64,000 nt of DNA from Trichostrongylus colubriformis (GCA_963978905.1 OZ022259.1:50300727-50364726), one strand, 5' to 3'; numbered from the stretch's first letter, positions 1 through 11,136 are shown. Numbers and translations are program-made. Notes: generated from the letters alone by a model not told the origin.

Positions 1-748
1 GACGATAGGATCGACCGTCCTCCGCGTCCTAAGGTTGAAGGAAGGTATTCGTCTTAAGACGACATTCAAAACAATAAACTTTCGATGCTCAAGCTCTCCA
101 TCGCCACCCGCCGCGTGAGTGGCCGCGCGCGGCGTGCGTGACGCAAGGCACTGGGCGTGACGATAGGATCGACCGTCCTCCGCCTCCTAAGGTTGACTTT
201 GCCGAGGAATAACTGAGGTGTAGCGCAATACTGATCGAAATGACGTGGTGCTTGACGTGCCGGATTTTGTGGTGAAAACGTCCACCGTCCAGTATCAAAG
301 AATGTAGCGAATGATGCAACTGAATTACCCCTACCACTGCCTTCAATCAGAGTAGGGATGCGATCCGAAGACCTGAAGATGGGCGAGGGGAAGTGCATTC
401 CACCGAGAATAGGAAAAAGCAGCTCCGAGGTAAATGCCAGTGATCTGCTGCTCTTTTTCATCCTCCTCCACATGACACTGTGCAAGAAATTACAGTGATA
501 ATAGTGCATTCGAAAACGGACGGAGAAGCACATTTGATGTTCATCCATCCGGAAGAAGACAGTCTGGCACCACAGAATGGGATAAAAAACCAGACAAATC
601 TCAGGCAGATAGTGGAGAAAGGCCCACTACTGTGGCGACTTTATATAGCAATCATTAATCTACATAGCAGGTCAAATCACCGCGCAATTAGACAACAGTT
701 ATCGGCGTACAAAACGCATAACAACGTTCAAAACAGTCAACTCATTAA
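1..748. other. No gene recognised; short direct repeat
   Basis: A 34-base stretch beginning gacgataggatcgaccgtcc occurs at 1-34 and again, nearly identical, at 160-194, so part of this interval is a direct repeat. A 160-codon open frame exists on the minus strand (548-66), but it runs through the repeat, is rich in Arg and Pro, and has no recognisable domain, so I do not call it a gene. The rest shows nothing I can interpret. Confidence 0.5.
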
Positions 749-1553
749 AGACACCGGAAGGGGTAATTTAGGTAGAACAGACGTAGTTCGGACTAGTTTA
801 AGTGGCCGCCACTGCGCAAACTCGCCAATTTGACGCCTTGGCATGGTGCCAAAATGAGATGTTTCTATTACAAATTTGTTTTTTCTTTTTACTTTTTACT
901 TTGTTCTTTTTTATATTGTTTCTAGATGTACTTACATGAATGCTAATGTAGTTGGTAATGGCTACTGCACTGCGCTGGGAGTCAGGTGCTACAACTAAGG
1001 TTGGACCGCGGCCCGTCTCCTACAGCGGACAACTCGGGAAGTCAGTGTGCTGATGCGAATATAATGCGAATACACACCGCAGCGTCGCGCTTTCGATCCT
1101 AAAGGAACCGGAAGGGGGTTAGAAACAAGAGGAAGATGCAAAGAAATGAGCATTTTGTAATGAACACTAAAGGTTAGAAGCAATAATCGGCGAGAAAACC
1201 CGGATTCAAAACCGTGGAGCTGCGGTGTGTATTCGCATCACATTCGCATTAACACACTGACTTTCCGAGTTGTCCGCTGTAGGAGACGGGCCGCGGTCCA
1301 ACCTTAGTTGTAGCACCTGACTCCCAGCGCAGTAGAGTGGCCATTCCCAACTATATTAGCATTCATGTAAGTACATCCAGAAACTATACAAGAAAGAACA
1401 AAGTAAAAAGTAAAAAGAAAAAACAAATTTGTAATAGAAACATCTCATTTTGGCACCATGCCAAGGCGTCAAATTGGCGAGTTTGTGCAGTGGCGGCCAC
1501 TTAAACTAGTCCGAACTACGTCTGTTCTACCTAAATTACCCCTTCCGGTGTCT
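749..1553. mobile_element. Foldback MITE, about 805 bp, TSD TAA
   Basis: Two long inverted arms (about 749-1160 and 1200-1553) begin AGACACCGGAAGGGG and end with the reverse complement CCCCTTCCGGTGTCT. They are flanked by TAA on both sides (746-748 and 1554-1556). No transposase is present. The 3-bp TAA duplication fits PIF/Harbinger-type insertion, but the terminal sequence is not one I can name. A shorter relative lies at 13538-13966. It sits downstream of the STAR/KH gene's stop codon. Confidence 0.8.
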
Positions 1554-1856
1554 TAAAGCTTTTATGATCTTGTGTATTGTCAGGCAACTTATTACAACAA
1601 ATTTATCGCAACCAGTTACAATGCCAAATTGGCAAAATATGTGAGTGACGGATATATAGGGGGGATTTTCTAAGAACGGTGCAAAAAATTGAGTGGAATA
1701 AAGGAGCGGAAATCGAATAAGAAATCGTGATCATCATCGGCATAACGTGGAAAAAAGAGACTGGAAGCCGATCAGATCCACTTAAAGCTACAATGGATGG
1801 GGTACATGCTCCTTGAAAAACGGAAAGGGTGGGTGACATGGGTATTTCATAACAAT

Positions 1857-2740
1857 TCATGTAGAAGATTTTGGTGAGGGAAGACTCTGTCTGTAGGTTC
1901 CGTTCAACATCGCCAAATGAATGAGTTGTTCACGCTTCAGAGAATCGAATTCCGGGGTGAACATGTCGGCAATACGTTTTTTCGCTTTTTCGATCAGTGT
2001 TCGGCACCTGAAATATGGGATATTGTCCAGAAAAGTTTCCAACCATTCTCTTCGAAGGGTAAGACTCACTCAACGCGCGACGTGCCCTTGGCTTCTACGA
2101 GCACGTGAGTATCCTCTCTGAGATGACCGAAACCGGGTTTGTGACGCATCTTGCGGAATAGCTTACTGTCCTGCAAAGGACTGATTGATCTCGGAGCAAC
2201 TGAAGCCTGCCTAAACTGCGCTCATACTCTGCGATGTTGGCAGCAGGGCCCGGCTACGTGTCTTTGCGTCTCCGCCCATGCTACCCTTATTCGTTGCCAG
2301 CGTCGCCTTCGAACCTCCTCCATACCACTGTGCCAACTACGCTGTGGGGTCACGAGGTCAAATTTCCGCGTGGCCGCGCGCGTCGAGCGGCGCGGCGGGT
2401 GCGAGTGCCAGTGGCAGGGCATGGCAGCCTTCAAGCGAGGCAATATGATGAGTGGATGCGCAGACGTGACGCAGTCACCTTCCAAGGGCAATCGATACGG
2501 CGATTCGTACTGGAGGCGCCGCGAGTGCACCGCCGTGAAGCGGAAATTCGACCTCGTGACCCCCACCCCCAACTACGCCCTGCCGACGCCGAGTATGAAC
2601 GCGGCCTTACTGCTCGTATGCTTGCCTTGATGCTTCCTCTACCGCGCACAGCGATATGGCATCGAGTCTCCAATTGTAGCTCTCTAATGGTTATTCCATT
2701 TGGTCCAATGAGACGACCGATATAGCTGCATTTCACTCCT
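1857..2740 (-). CDS. STAR-family KH RNA-binding protein, 3' exons
   Basis: Three exons join in phase on the minus strand: 2740-2611, 2170-2070 and 2007-1857 (stop TGA). The translation carries a KH core (YIGRLIGPNGIT, then VRGRGS), then GHLREDTHVLVEAK, then a QUA2-like tail (KREQLIHLAMLNGTYR). This order matches the KH-QUA2 region of STAR proteins such as GLD-1, ASD-2 and Quaking, which bind mRNA in nucleus or cytoplasm to control splicing and translation. The junctions are A|GTAAGG, GA|GTGAGT and TTTCAG|GTGCC. The first exon could instead start at 2762. The first intron contains a 393-bp MITE that abuts the donor. The protein ends shortly after QUA2. The 5' connection to exons around 3.3 and 5.1 kb is only partly resolved. 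Family call is strong; the specific orthologue is unknown. Confidence 0.8.
2214..2606. mobile_element. Harbinger-like MITE in KH-gene intron
   Basis: The right end (reverse complement GGCCGCGTTCATACT) and left end (AACTGCGCTCATACT) form terminal inverted repeats of the family also seen at 6133, 9537, 23804, 52590 and 57235. The flanks are CTA and TTA, a slightly diverged 3-bp target duplication. A second inverted repeat lies inside (about 2342-2372 and 2535-2565) around the motif aaattcgacctcgtgac. It occupies most of the intron between the first two KH exons. Confidence 0.7.
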
Positions 2741-2874
2741 CTGAAATACTTTTTATCCTTCACTGGAGCCTGAGACACGATCGCTTCATGCTTGGGACCA
2801 TCTTATCAATGCGCACACATGGAAAAACGGGCATCGATTGCTTGTGTGTAGAATCGATGCCCCTTGCCACGCAC

Positions 2875-3510
2875 TCCCACTCCCACCATTCACCCGTCCG
2901 TAGGTCACGCCCTATCAGGCACTCCGAAATGGAGTATACATAGAATTTGAGTCTCATAATCACCATCGACTTCTCATCAGGGCACATCCAGGTGTTACAG
3001 AAAATGGACGCTTCAGCACGACCCTCTTCTCGACGGGGACCCAAGCATGACCCCTCCCCCTTTCAACATCTGCATAAGCTCTGTAGGATCACTAACTATT
3101 GTTGATCGTAGAATACTAAGCATTCCATTGCTGTAATTTTTGTGTTGTTAACTCGAATTCAAACATATTTCCTTACATGATGAGGTCAGCTAATTGCGCT
3201 CCGCTTATCATTAGCCTGGGACCATTGTTGATCTCTCCAGTTACGACCTCCCCCATCCCCAATGTTAAATACGACACCCTGTGGTGAAATCCTTTACTGC
3301 CGGTGTATGCTTCTCATAAGCTCAAGCTCATGGGCTGCTTCTTCTGTCAATGATGCTTCCTTTTATGGGTGTCGGTTAGCCAACACAGCCCTTGCGATAT
3401 CCATAATCATGAGGTCGCATTACAACTTTCACATAGGGTTGACTGTGATAGGAGACTTCTCAATCCGAAAAGTATTTCCAAGGCGTTTGTGACACTCAAT
3501 GGGAGTCAAA
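2875..3510. repeat. Direct repeat copy 1 (about 640 bp) in STAR/KH gene
   Basis: This stretch is nearly identical to 4377-5020, in the same orientation about 1.5 kb apart. On the minus strand each copy contains an exon-like piece (here 3343-3298) with acceptor GACAG, donor CA|GTAAAG and the reading EEAAHELELMRSIHR. It ends in phase 2, the phase the KH exon needs. A second conserved reading nearby is RLGNTFRIEK. I infer a duplicated exon block of the STAR/KH gene, but I could not join it upstream without hitting a stop. Confidence 0.6.
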
Positions 3511-3801
3511 TGCGTGGCGCATATCAATACCCATTTCCACATGCGAACAGCATCAACAGACAGGGCTAAAGCATGACAGCGGCTCGAATGATAAAAGAAG
3601 ACAGTACGGTGGCGGTGACGGGATGTAGACCTTCACAGACATGGTGATATCATTGCCTTCCATTTTTTCCTGACAATAATAGCATCAGTCGAGGTTGAGT
3701 TTGACGTCTTTCAGAGTAGCTCACGTGGGATGCGCCAAGCATTTGAATTAAGTACGATATGGATGTACCAATAACGTATCAATTTAGTTTGATACCGTCT
3801 C

Positions 3802-3964
3802 CGGTGCTATCGGAATGGGGGGACCACTATGTTCATTACATTAGAGCTTAGGCAAAAATATACGCATGAATATGCAGATTGACCCCTCAAAGATCCCTCC
3901 AAGATGCCTTGATAAGCAACTTTTTATAAGATGCCCCCCCCCCCCCCCTCCATTGCCGTAGCAC
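3802..3964. mobile_element. Small MITE with G/C tracts, terminus GGTGCTA
   Basis: The ends are GGTGCTATCGGAATGGGG and its imperfect reverse complement CCATTGCCGTAGCACC, with a long C run just inside the right end. A relative in the opposite orientation lies at 59280-59488. The target duplication is not clear at this copy. Confidence 0.6.
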
Positions 3965-4376
3965 CTAAGTGGGTGCATTGCATAAGCGCGTATCGATTGC
4001 ATAAAATTACTCATCCTGGAAGATCTTCGCTGACAGATCGGTCGAAGTGTAAAAGCAATGACAGGATGCACCTGGATCATTACATTATCTCACAAAAGCT
4101 CTCCTGCCATTTTGGTTGCATAAGAGGTCTAAAAGAGCAGCTAATCTGGACGATTGCGCTTGACTACAAGTTCCCCTAGAGTATAGCTTTTGAGGAGAAG
4201 ATGCCTTTTCAACTCCTTATGACTACCATCTATCACACCACAGCCAACCCCATTCTCATCCCACTCGGAAATGGGTACACATTCCATTTCGGAACGTCTG
4301 GTAGGGCGTGGCCTACGGACTCGGATGATGGTGTGTCAAACCCTGTCACCCCGCCACACACTCTCACTCTTGCCAC

Positions 4377-5020
4377 GCACTCCCACTCTCACCATTCACC
4401 CGTCCGTAGGTCACGCCCTATCAGGCACTCCGAAATGGAGTATACATAGAATTTGAGTCTCATAATCACCATCGACTTCTCATCAGGGCACATTCAGGTG
4501 TTACAGAAAATGGACGCTCCAGCACGACCCTCCTCTCGACGGGGACCCAAGCATGACCCCTCCCCCTTTCAACATCTGCATAAGCTCTGTAGGATCACTA
4601 ACTATTGTTGATCGTAGAATACTAAGCATTCCATTGCTGCAATTTTTGTGTTGTTAACTCGAATTCAAATATATTTCCTTACATAATGAGGTCAGCTAAT
4701 TGCGCTCCGCTTATCATTAGCCTGGGACCATTGTTGATCTCTCCAATTACGACCTCCCCCATCCCCAATGTCAAATACGACACCCTGTGGTGAAATCCTT
4801 TACTGCCGGTGTATGCTTCTCATAAGCTCAAGCTCATGGGCTGCTTCTTCTGTCAATGATGCTTCCTTTTATGGGTGTCGGTTAGCCAACACAGCCCTTG
4901 CGATATCCATAATCATGAGGTCGCATTACAACTTTCACATAGGGTTGACTGTGATAGGACACTTCTCAATCCGAAAAGTATTTCCAAGGCGTTTGTAATA
5001 CTCAATGGAAGTCAAATGCG
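4377..5020. repeat. Direct repeat copy 2 (about 640 bp) in STAR/KH gene
   Basis: Second copy of the block at 2875-3510, with only scattered substitutions. It keeps the same exon-like piece with the same acceptor and donor. The two copies look recent. Between them (about 3510-4377) lie the 163-bp MITE and unrecognised sequence. Confidence 0.6.
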
Positions 5021-5074
5021 TAGCGCATATCAGTGAGGCTGACTGATCTACACCAAACCCTTCCATCGTCTCAC

Positions 5075-5577
5075 CGTGATTTTCGACGTTCGTACAGTTG
5101 GTGCTTCTTGGCTGGGCATTTGTGTAGTAGCAGCCGTAGGGGGAGAAGCTTTGAAGAGTCCTGATTCGGTTTCATGTTGTGAAACCAGATTGTTCAGATT
5201 TTGTCCGATACGCATGTTCTGCATTAATTGTGTGAGATATGAAAGCTGCTGATTACTACCACAATTTTCGCAATGTCTTGGACAAGCATTAGTTGAAGAG
5301 TTGTAATCGGGCTGCAATATTGTGGCTGGTTGTGGTACTGATGATAGAACGGATCGAGGGGATGTCTCCATTTGTGTTCCCGTGTACACATTTTGATGTA
5401 GGCTATTACGTCGCTGGAGAACTTCACGAATTTGATAGAGCAGACGGAGATGTTGAGAATTCTCCACCGGGATAGCAGACTCGTCAAATTCTTCGTGTTG
5501 ATGAAGCGAATTTCGTTGCATGGCCGGACCGAGTAGTTGGATTACCACACTCTGAAAACAGTCGGGATAAATCTGAT
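5075..5577 (-). CDS. Probable upstream exon of STAR/KH gene (Q/N-rich)
   Basis: A minus-strand open exon ends in a good donor (ACG|GTGAGA at 5075, phase 0). Its upstream edge is uncertain: possible acceptors are TTTTCAG (about 5557) and GATCAG (about 5572), and an internal Met lies near 5532. The translation is rich in Gln, Asn and Ser, contains two NSLHQ repeats, and has a segment YLTQLMQNMR that resembles the first helix of the QUA1 dimerisation region of STAR proteins. Low-complexity N termini are usual in that family. Assignment to the KH gene rests on strand, spacing and this resemblance. It could be a separate gene. Confidence 0.5.
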
Positions 5578-5949
5578 CACAGCAGGTCGTGGGCATGGGT
5601 GACGGTTGGGACACACGGTCAGTGAGGTCACTAGGTCACGCGGTGGCCACGTCCATCCGCGCGCGGCGGATTGCAGTCAGGCAAAGTCGGGTACAAACAC
5701 GCTGTCAAAGCTCCTCCCCTGAAAAGGCATAGGCAAATTTGGGAGAGCCCAGACGGCGAAGGATACGTCACCACTCGGATACTTCGCGAAGCGTCGCCGC
5801 GCGCGGTGATCCGACCTCATGTCTAGATCTAAATTCGTGTCCCAGCACACACCCCCTATTCGCGTTGAAAGTTAAGAGGGGTCAACTCAACTAAACTAAT
5901 CTTGTCATTTTCGTCTATTTGCCTTTCCGTCTATTCGCGTATATACCTA

Positions 5950-6540
5950 GTCGCTTATTCGCTCAGGTAGTGTTCAGAGTTGATGATCGCACATGCGTTT
6001 CAAGCGGTGAGGCGATAAGGCGACTGTGGGTAATGGATAAGATACAAATCGATTAGGCGTTTAGGTGATAAGGCGATCGTGCGTATGGGAGCCTAATGGA
6101 TACGTGTCTTATCATTTTCGCCTGATCGCTCAGGCCGCGGTCATACTCACCGCCGGCAGGGCGTGGCTGCGTTCACAGACAGCGAGGGAGTGTGGCACGT
6201 GGAAGTGCAGAGATAAGCAGGCAACGAGGAAGGGTAGCACAAGCGGAGACGCAGAGATACGCAGTAACGTCATGCCGCCGGCACCGCATAGTACGACCGC
6301 GGCCTTAATCGCCTGATCCATCAATTACCAATAGGTATGTCTCCATCCCCCTGGTCATTTAGTCGCCTAATACATATCTTTTGCATTGCGCCTAATCGCT
6401 TAATCACAGCGATCTCTATGATGTGCCTTCTTCGCCCATTCTCCTATTCGTTACGTATCTACTTTTTCCTGCCGATTCGCGTACTTGCCCATTCGCTTTT
6501 ACTATCGCCAACTCTGAACATACCTAACTAATAGGCAAAA
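5950..6540. repeat. Inverted-repeat element built of short CGCCTAAT-like motifs
   Basis: The outer ends are inverted (GTTCAGAGTTG near 5972 and CAACTCTGAAC near 6510). Between them the left half repeats ataaggcga-type words and the right half repeats cgcctaatcgc-type words. A 172-bp Harbinger-like MITE is nested near the centre (6133-6304). No coding capacity is evident. The family is not recognised. Confidence 0.55.
6133..6304. mobile_element. Harbinger-like MITE, 172 bp
   Basis: The termini are GGCCGCGGTCATACTC at left and GTACGACCGCGGCC at right, with flanking TCA/TTA (diverged 3-bp duplication). The interior has CCGCCGGCAGGGCGT-type words shared with the element at 52590. It is nested inside the inverted-repeat element at 5950-6540. 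Confidence 0.65.
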
Positions 6541-6685
6541 CCATTCCCTTACTTACCGCTGCTAGACGTTCTAGGATAGGATTGCGATCAAACATGCCGC
6601 TGATAAACTGGAGTTGAGCGCTGAAAGTGGTTGAGTCGGATGCTGGAAAGCAGATATTGCAGTTGAAGTACTGTACACAACGTAC

Positions 6686-6867
6686 CCATCTCCAGCCGTT
6701 TTGGCCAATTGAGCAGCCGGCGGTTCGGTGAGCTCCATGACAAGAAATTCGAGAACGAGTTGATCAGCGAGCGCAGCAGCGCTGTCCGCAGTAGCCCTGC
6801 CGATACCCTGGCGAGTCAGCTCCACACGCTCCGTCGCTTGACGTCCAGCAGCCAGACGAGGCTCCAT
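6686..6867 (-). CDS. Possible first coding exon, Ala-rich helix
   Basis: On the minus strand an ATG at 6867 opens a 60-codon frame ending at a strong donor (GATGG|GTACGT). It begins MEPRLAAGRQATERVEL and continues as an Ala/Leu-rich, probably helical stretch with codon choice (GAG, CTC, GTC, CGT) unlike the AT-rich surroundings. It could be the first exon of the STAR/KH gene, but its phase (2) does not join the 5.1-5.6 kb exon directly. The opposite strand is also open here with a plausible acceptor (CTCCAG at 6695), so strand is not certain. No domain is recognised. Confidence 0.35.
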
Positions 6868-6869
6868 CA

Positions 6870-8150
6870 CGAAGAATTAGTGACTAGTATGATGATGACA
6901 ATGGTACAACTTTACTTCTCTCGCCTCTTATATGTGCAACCTTATCAATCACTCTTGCATGTGCATTCCTTATTATATCACGAAAATAATTTCCAACCCT
7001 GGCAGAGCACACTTAAACAATCCTTATTCTGCTATCTCGAACACCCTGGGGGACGGGGGAGGGGTGGGGGGGGAGTAAATCTGGCTGATCGTGGAATATG
7101 AAAGTAGAGGTGCTCAGCAGGTACCACTCAAGAAAGAAAGAAATAAAATAACGAAAAGCCGAGAAATAGGGATCCAAAAACCTCCTTCTCTTTCGCGCCC
7201 TTCTACGTCACTAGCCGCGGGTAGACTGCACTGGACGAGAGGCTAAATCAGCCAGCCACCGATGATGTCCTGCCCTTGCCTGCAAATCCCCCGGTATATG
7301 AACTGCAGAACGATACGCCGCGCTGCGGGATTAGAATAGGACCCCAAGCCGCTCTTTTTCAGTGTGAGTTTCTCCACACTTCACCTCTTTTGATGTGGAA
7401 GGGAGGACGTGTATTCACAGTTCTCACTTTTTCCTTACCCCTCCTGGCTCCTTCAAAAAAGAGGGGGGGGGGCAGGTTGTTGAATGATGAGTAGTAAAAT
7501 GCATTTAAATGAATGCTGCGCATTAACATTAGTTTTACAGGACTATACCGTAGATACTACTTGTGTGATATCTACGTGGACACGTTCGTCACGTGGAGAC
7601 ATGTTTTATTCCAGCATCTTGTCCCCTCCTTACTCCGTTAATGGGAGAGTATGGCCCTTGGTGTCCATAAATCCCATTTTTGATGCGTCATGCACCCCAT
7701 TTTCATGAAGGATGGTAGTAAATTTTGAATGTTCTGTCCAGCGGCTTCCTGTGGGGAATGATATGCAACATATAATGCTTTTTGCTAGTTGGCTCAAGCT
7801 GTACCAGTAAATTGCTTCTGAAAGTATGAAAAGCCTGATAGGCCTGTTTGAAATTCGATCCGGTACTCGACTACTGGGCAATGAGTATGGCAATGGCGCC
7901 TGACACATCGTCTCCTTTATGAAATACAGTAGCGATTGAAGTTAACTGGAGGCACCTTGAACGCACAACTATTTTTCTACATGAATTCCGAGACCTAGGG
8001 TTAAATTTTGAAAAAAAAGTTTCAACGACGTCTGATGCTCAGCTATTTCGAGTACAAGGCTTAAAGCTAAAGTTGAACATTAAAGTTGAAAGTTTATGAG
8101 GGTTTTGATAGTGGGAATTGTTTTTGTTAGTCAATGTGTCAGTGTAGTCA
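6870..8150. other. No gene recognised
   Basis: The stretch contains G runs near 7050 and 7466 and several short open frames without domain signals or paired splice sites that I can defend. Confidence 0.4.
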
Positions 8151-8151
8151 A

Positions 8152-8549
8152 TCACTGTCCAGGGGCCAAATGGGCACCGCCGATGACACTTGTCACTGTC
8201 GGAATATGCTTCACACATTTTGGCGTCGGTTCAGCCACACATTTCTGCGACGGTGGACATACCAATGCATCACAAGCTGGAATTACATGTAAATTAGATG
8301 TAAAATAAAATGATCTGATACCATCAGTGGCTCCATAACGAGCACAAGTGACTCAATGGAAGCTCATGAAAGCTGCGTGCCACTGGTGCCTTCCTCCGAT
8401 ATCTCGGCTGAACCGACACAGACCGAAAGGGTAATATGACTAACTGCCAGGTTTAGCACAGGAAGGGATTTTTTTGCATGATTTTCCGATACACGACCGA
8501 ACTTTCTCGACGCATATCTCCCCACTTGGACAGGAATGACGAGCGCAGC
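8152..8549 (-). CDS. Cysteine-rich secreted-type protein, last two exons
   Basis: Two minus-strand exons join in phase 1: 8549-8445 (acceptor ATTCCAG, donor GGCA|GTTAGT) and 8276-8152 (acceptor ATTCCAG, stop TGA). They encode two small modules with regular Cys spacing: CARHSCPSGEICVEK followed by CIGKSCKKIPSC, then CDALVCPPSQKCVAEP followed by a Cys-poor tail ending LAPGQ. C-x3-5-CPxG-x-CV modules of this kind are common in nematode secreted or cuticle-associated proteins, but I cannot name the family. The upstream exon(s), which should include a signal peptide and end in phase 1, were not found within 8.55-10.5 kb, so the gene is partial as annotated. Confidence 0.65.
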
Positions 8550-8559
8550 CTGGAATTGG

Positions 8560-9536
8560 AAGATTTAATATTTGACCGAAGAAAGGAAAGGGAATGAATT
8601 ATCAAGGTATCGATGACGTTCACAGCAACATCGATTAACCATCTGCTACAATACGGGGTGAAAATTGCCAATCAGAAATTAGGCAAACTTGGAAAGTGAA
8701 CGGGTGCTCCGGACTCATGACCCCTTCGACAATTTGGGGACATAAGCGATACTACTCGCTATTTCCAGAAAGTGAACTGCTCAGCCTAATGAGAGTCGTA
8801 GCATGGGAGGGGGCGGGGTCATTGGATAATAGGCTCTTCGAGCTTTATTCCTTATCCTTAAGGGCATTTTATGAGACGAAAGCATAAAGAAATGCAACCG
8901 CTACAATTTAGTGAAAAAAGGATCGATTCATTTCAAGACAGTGATAGGGGTAATGTGGGTAATGAGAACTCCTGGACGGGGTCACGCAAATTTTCATTAG
9001 GGGTCTAAAAAGACCATGTGTGACGAAATTTCTGATGAGAAAGGCGCCCTGGGATTCATAAGAGACGTCTTCTTCAACAATTGTCACTTGATTTATCCCA
9101 ACCCGCCCCTTTTTCCGACTCGATTCGTCCCTTTTGAGAATAAACGGCAGGAAAGGAGTCCTATTTCTCGGGTTTTGATCAGTTTCATTCCGTTTTTCTT
9201 CATTTTCGTACTGTTAAGCACCTTGATCTTCATATTTTATCATATTTTAAGATCTTTGTGCATTTGGCTCGAATCACCTCTACATTGCCTTCACACTGTC
9301 ACATAACCACTTACCATTGTATTGATCTGGGATGCAGAGAAGGATCGGTCGACAGGGTGGAGTTTTGCAGGGCCCTACCCTTTCGTCGCAAAATGTTCCA
9401 GGTGGACAGAAGTGATTAATACAGTCTGAAAGATTAGTTATAATTTCATACGGCAAACATATTATGAATTGGATGCAGCAACAAGTGGTGCCACTGCTTC
9501 ACACCTTATTCAGACCATCGATGGTGCTCAAGATTC
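8560..9536. other. No gene recognised
   Basis: Presumably holds the missing 5' part of the cysteine-rich gene. A plus-strand open frame (9016-9306) has a hydrophobic C-terminal third but no supporting splice signals or family resemblance. Confidence 0.3.
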
Positions 9537-9676
9537 GGCTGCCGTCAGACTTTGCGATTTTGCGGTGTCGCGGCCCTGCACGCGAAGTTGCGGCTTTGCA
9601 CAATCTCAAGGTCCTAGTATCGCGTGCGAAAGTGTAACGTCGAAAAATTGCAAAATCGCAAAGTCTGACGGCGGCC
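9537..9676. mobile_element. Harbinger-like MITE, 140 bp
   Basis: The ends GGCTGCCGTCAGACTTTGCG and its complement CAAAGTCTGACGGCGGCC match the termini of the 3.06-kb foldback element at 23804. The flanking triplet is TTC on both sides. Confidence 0.75.
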
Positions 9677-9679
9677 TTC

Positions 9680-10806
9680 CATGTATTTGTCTAAATACTC
9701 ACTTGCCCACTTATTTAAAATATACAAAACATTTCCTTGTAAAGCTTAGAGTGCAGAAGAATAGTAAGTTTACGTGAATCCGTTTGTGAAGTATCGGCTT
9801 TTTCCGGAAGATTAAATAACCGGTCAATTCCGATAGTGCCAGTATTCTACGCATTCAGTAAGATATTTTACCCAATCGAGGTGAGATCAATGCATTTTTC
9901 GGGGGGCTTCCGAAGCTGAATGGGTTATATTTTTGCCTTTTATTCCAACGGAATTAGTCTCACTTGACATCAAAACTTCTCCCGAGCCCTCGAGTATACA
10001 TATGCTAAAGCTTCTAACATTCGATACATATATTTTGAAAGTGTCAAAGCTACTATAGAAACGTTCAAATCATACCGTCACATCGGGAAAGGAGAAATGA
10101 AATAGCCGAAAAGTAGACAAACAGCAAGGCAGACCTTCCTCGATACATGTTCCCCCAAGGAGGTTACACATGCCCTTTGTAGCGGACGATTCAGCCGGTT
10201 TCTTGTGCCATGTTTAGGTGACGACGTGTTCCGCCCTTGCTTAGACAATAAGAAATGATCGCAAGAAATAGATTTATTACATGTACACTTTCATCGGCAA
10301 AGATTTAAGGAGGGAATAAGGTCCTAATTGTCAATGAAACCCTCTAGAATGTGCCACCCTCTCACTCTCCGTCCAGAATTGTAACCTCAGTCCTTGCACA
10401 GGTGTTTTAGCGCCCCAGTAGTAAATTATTATTATCATGTGAATTATTGACTCGCTGTGAACCAGACTTAGGCGGGATCTGACCCACATTTGTGGTGAAC
10501 ATAGCGGCATCACTCGAAGCTGCAAACCTCGGCTAGAAAGATAGAGCTCCCTTAAATCCAAAAATGCACTTATATTTACGCGTGTTTGATCATAAAATCA
10601 TCAAGTTTTGCCTTTCATTAAACTTTTTCTAATATGTCGTGCATACTACTCACCTTCATCTAGGGAGAAGGTGAATGCGATCCGGTCCGAATGGCACATG
10701 AGACCAGCCAACGCACGCAGCAGTGGCTGAATTGGCTGGCATTGATCCGGGATTTTATTCCCGTACCGCACGAGTGGCAGCGGGTCCACCTGTGAGTGAG
10801 TATGTC
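9680..10806. other. No gene recognised
   Basis: AT-rich sequence with short open frames only. No inverted repeat, tRNA or conserved exon was seen. Confidence 0.4.
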
Positions 10807-11136
10807 CAGGACCCTCCTAGGTGCTGAAGAAGATAGCCGCTTAAGCACGATCCCCCCTAAGGGACAAAATACGACCCCCCCCCTCCTTTTCGACCTATAC
10901 CATATCAGGAACTGTTGATGGGTTGTATAGTTGCAAAGTGCTTTACTGCTATGTATTCTTACATGAAGAAAAAAGGTATTTTACATTTCCTCTCACGGAT
11001 AGACTGTGAAATACCATTTGCTCCTCATCTGCATATTGAAAGTTCAGATTCTGGTAGATGGTACGACCTCCCCTTCTGTCCGGTCCAAAACGACCCCCCC
11101 TCCCCGTCAAGGAATCCTCGACTCCCGGTGTACCCT
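10807..11136. mobile_element. hAT-like MITE with G tracts (330 bp)
   Basis: Right end GGTGTACCCTG and left end CAGGACCCTCCTAGGTG belong to the family with terminus CAGGGTACACC. The interior has runs of C preceding the complement of TCGTA. The flanking 8-mers (agtatgtc, gttgtgtc) are only partly alike, consistent with an old insertion. It lies just downstream of transporter gene C. Confidence 0.6.

Noticed and set aside
66..548. 160-codon minus-strand open frame
   Set aside because: It overlaps a direct repeat, is Arg/Pro-rich and has no domain or splice support.
2222..2725. Overlapping GC-rich frames on both strands at 2.2-2.7 kb
   Set aside because: Produced by the MITE's inverted repeats; mirror-image peptides on the two strands.
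3262..3492. 76-codon plus-strand frame repeated at 4768-4998
   Set aside because: The repetition is due to the 640-bp direct repeat. The plus strand has no splice or domain support, while the minus strand carries the exon-like signals.
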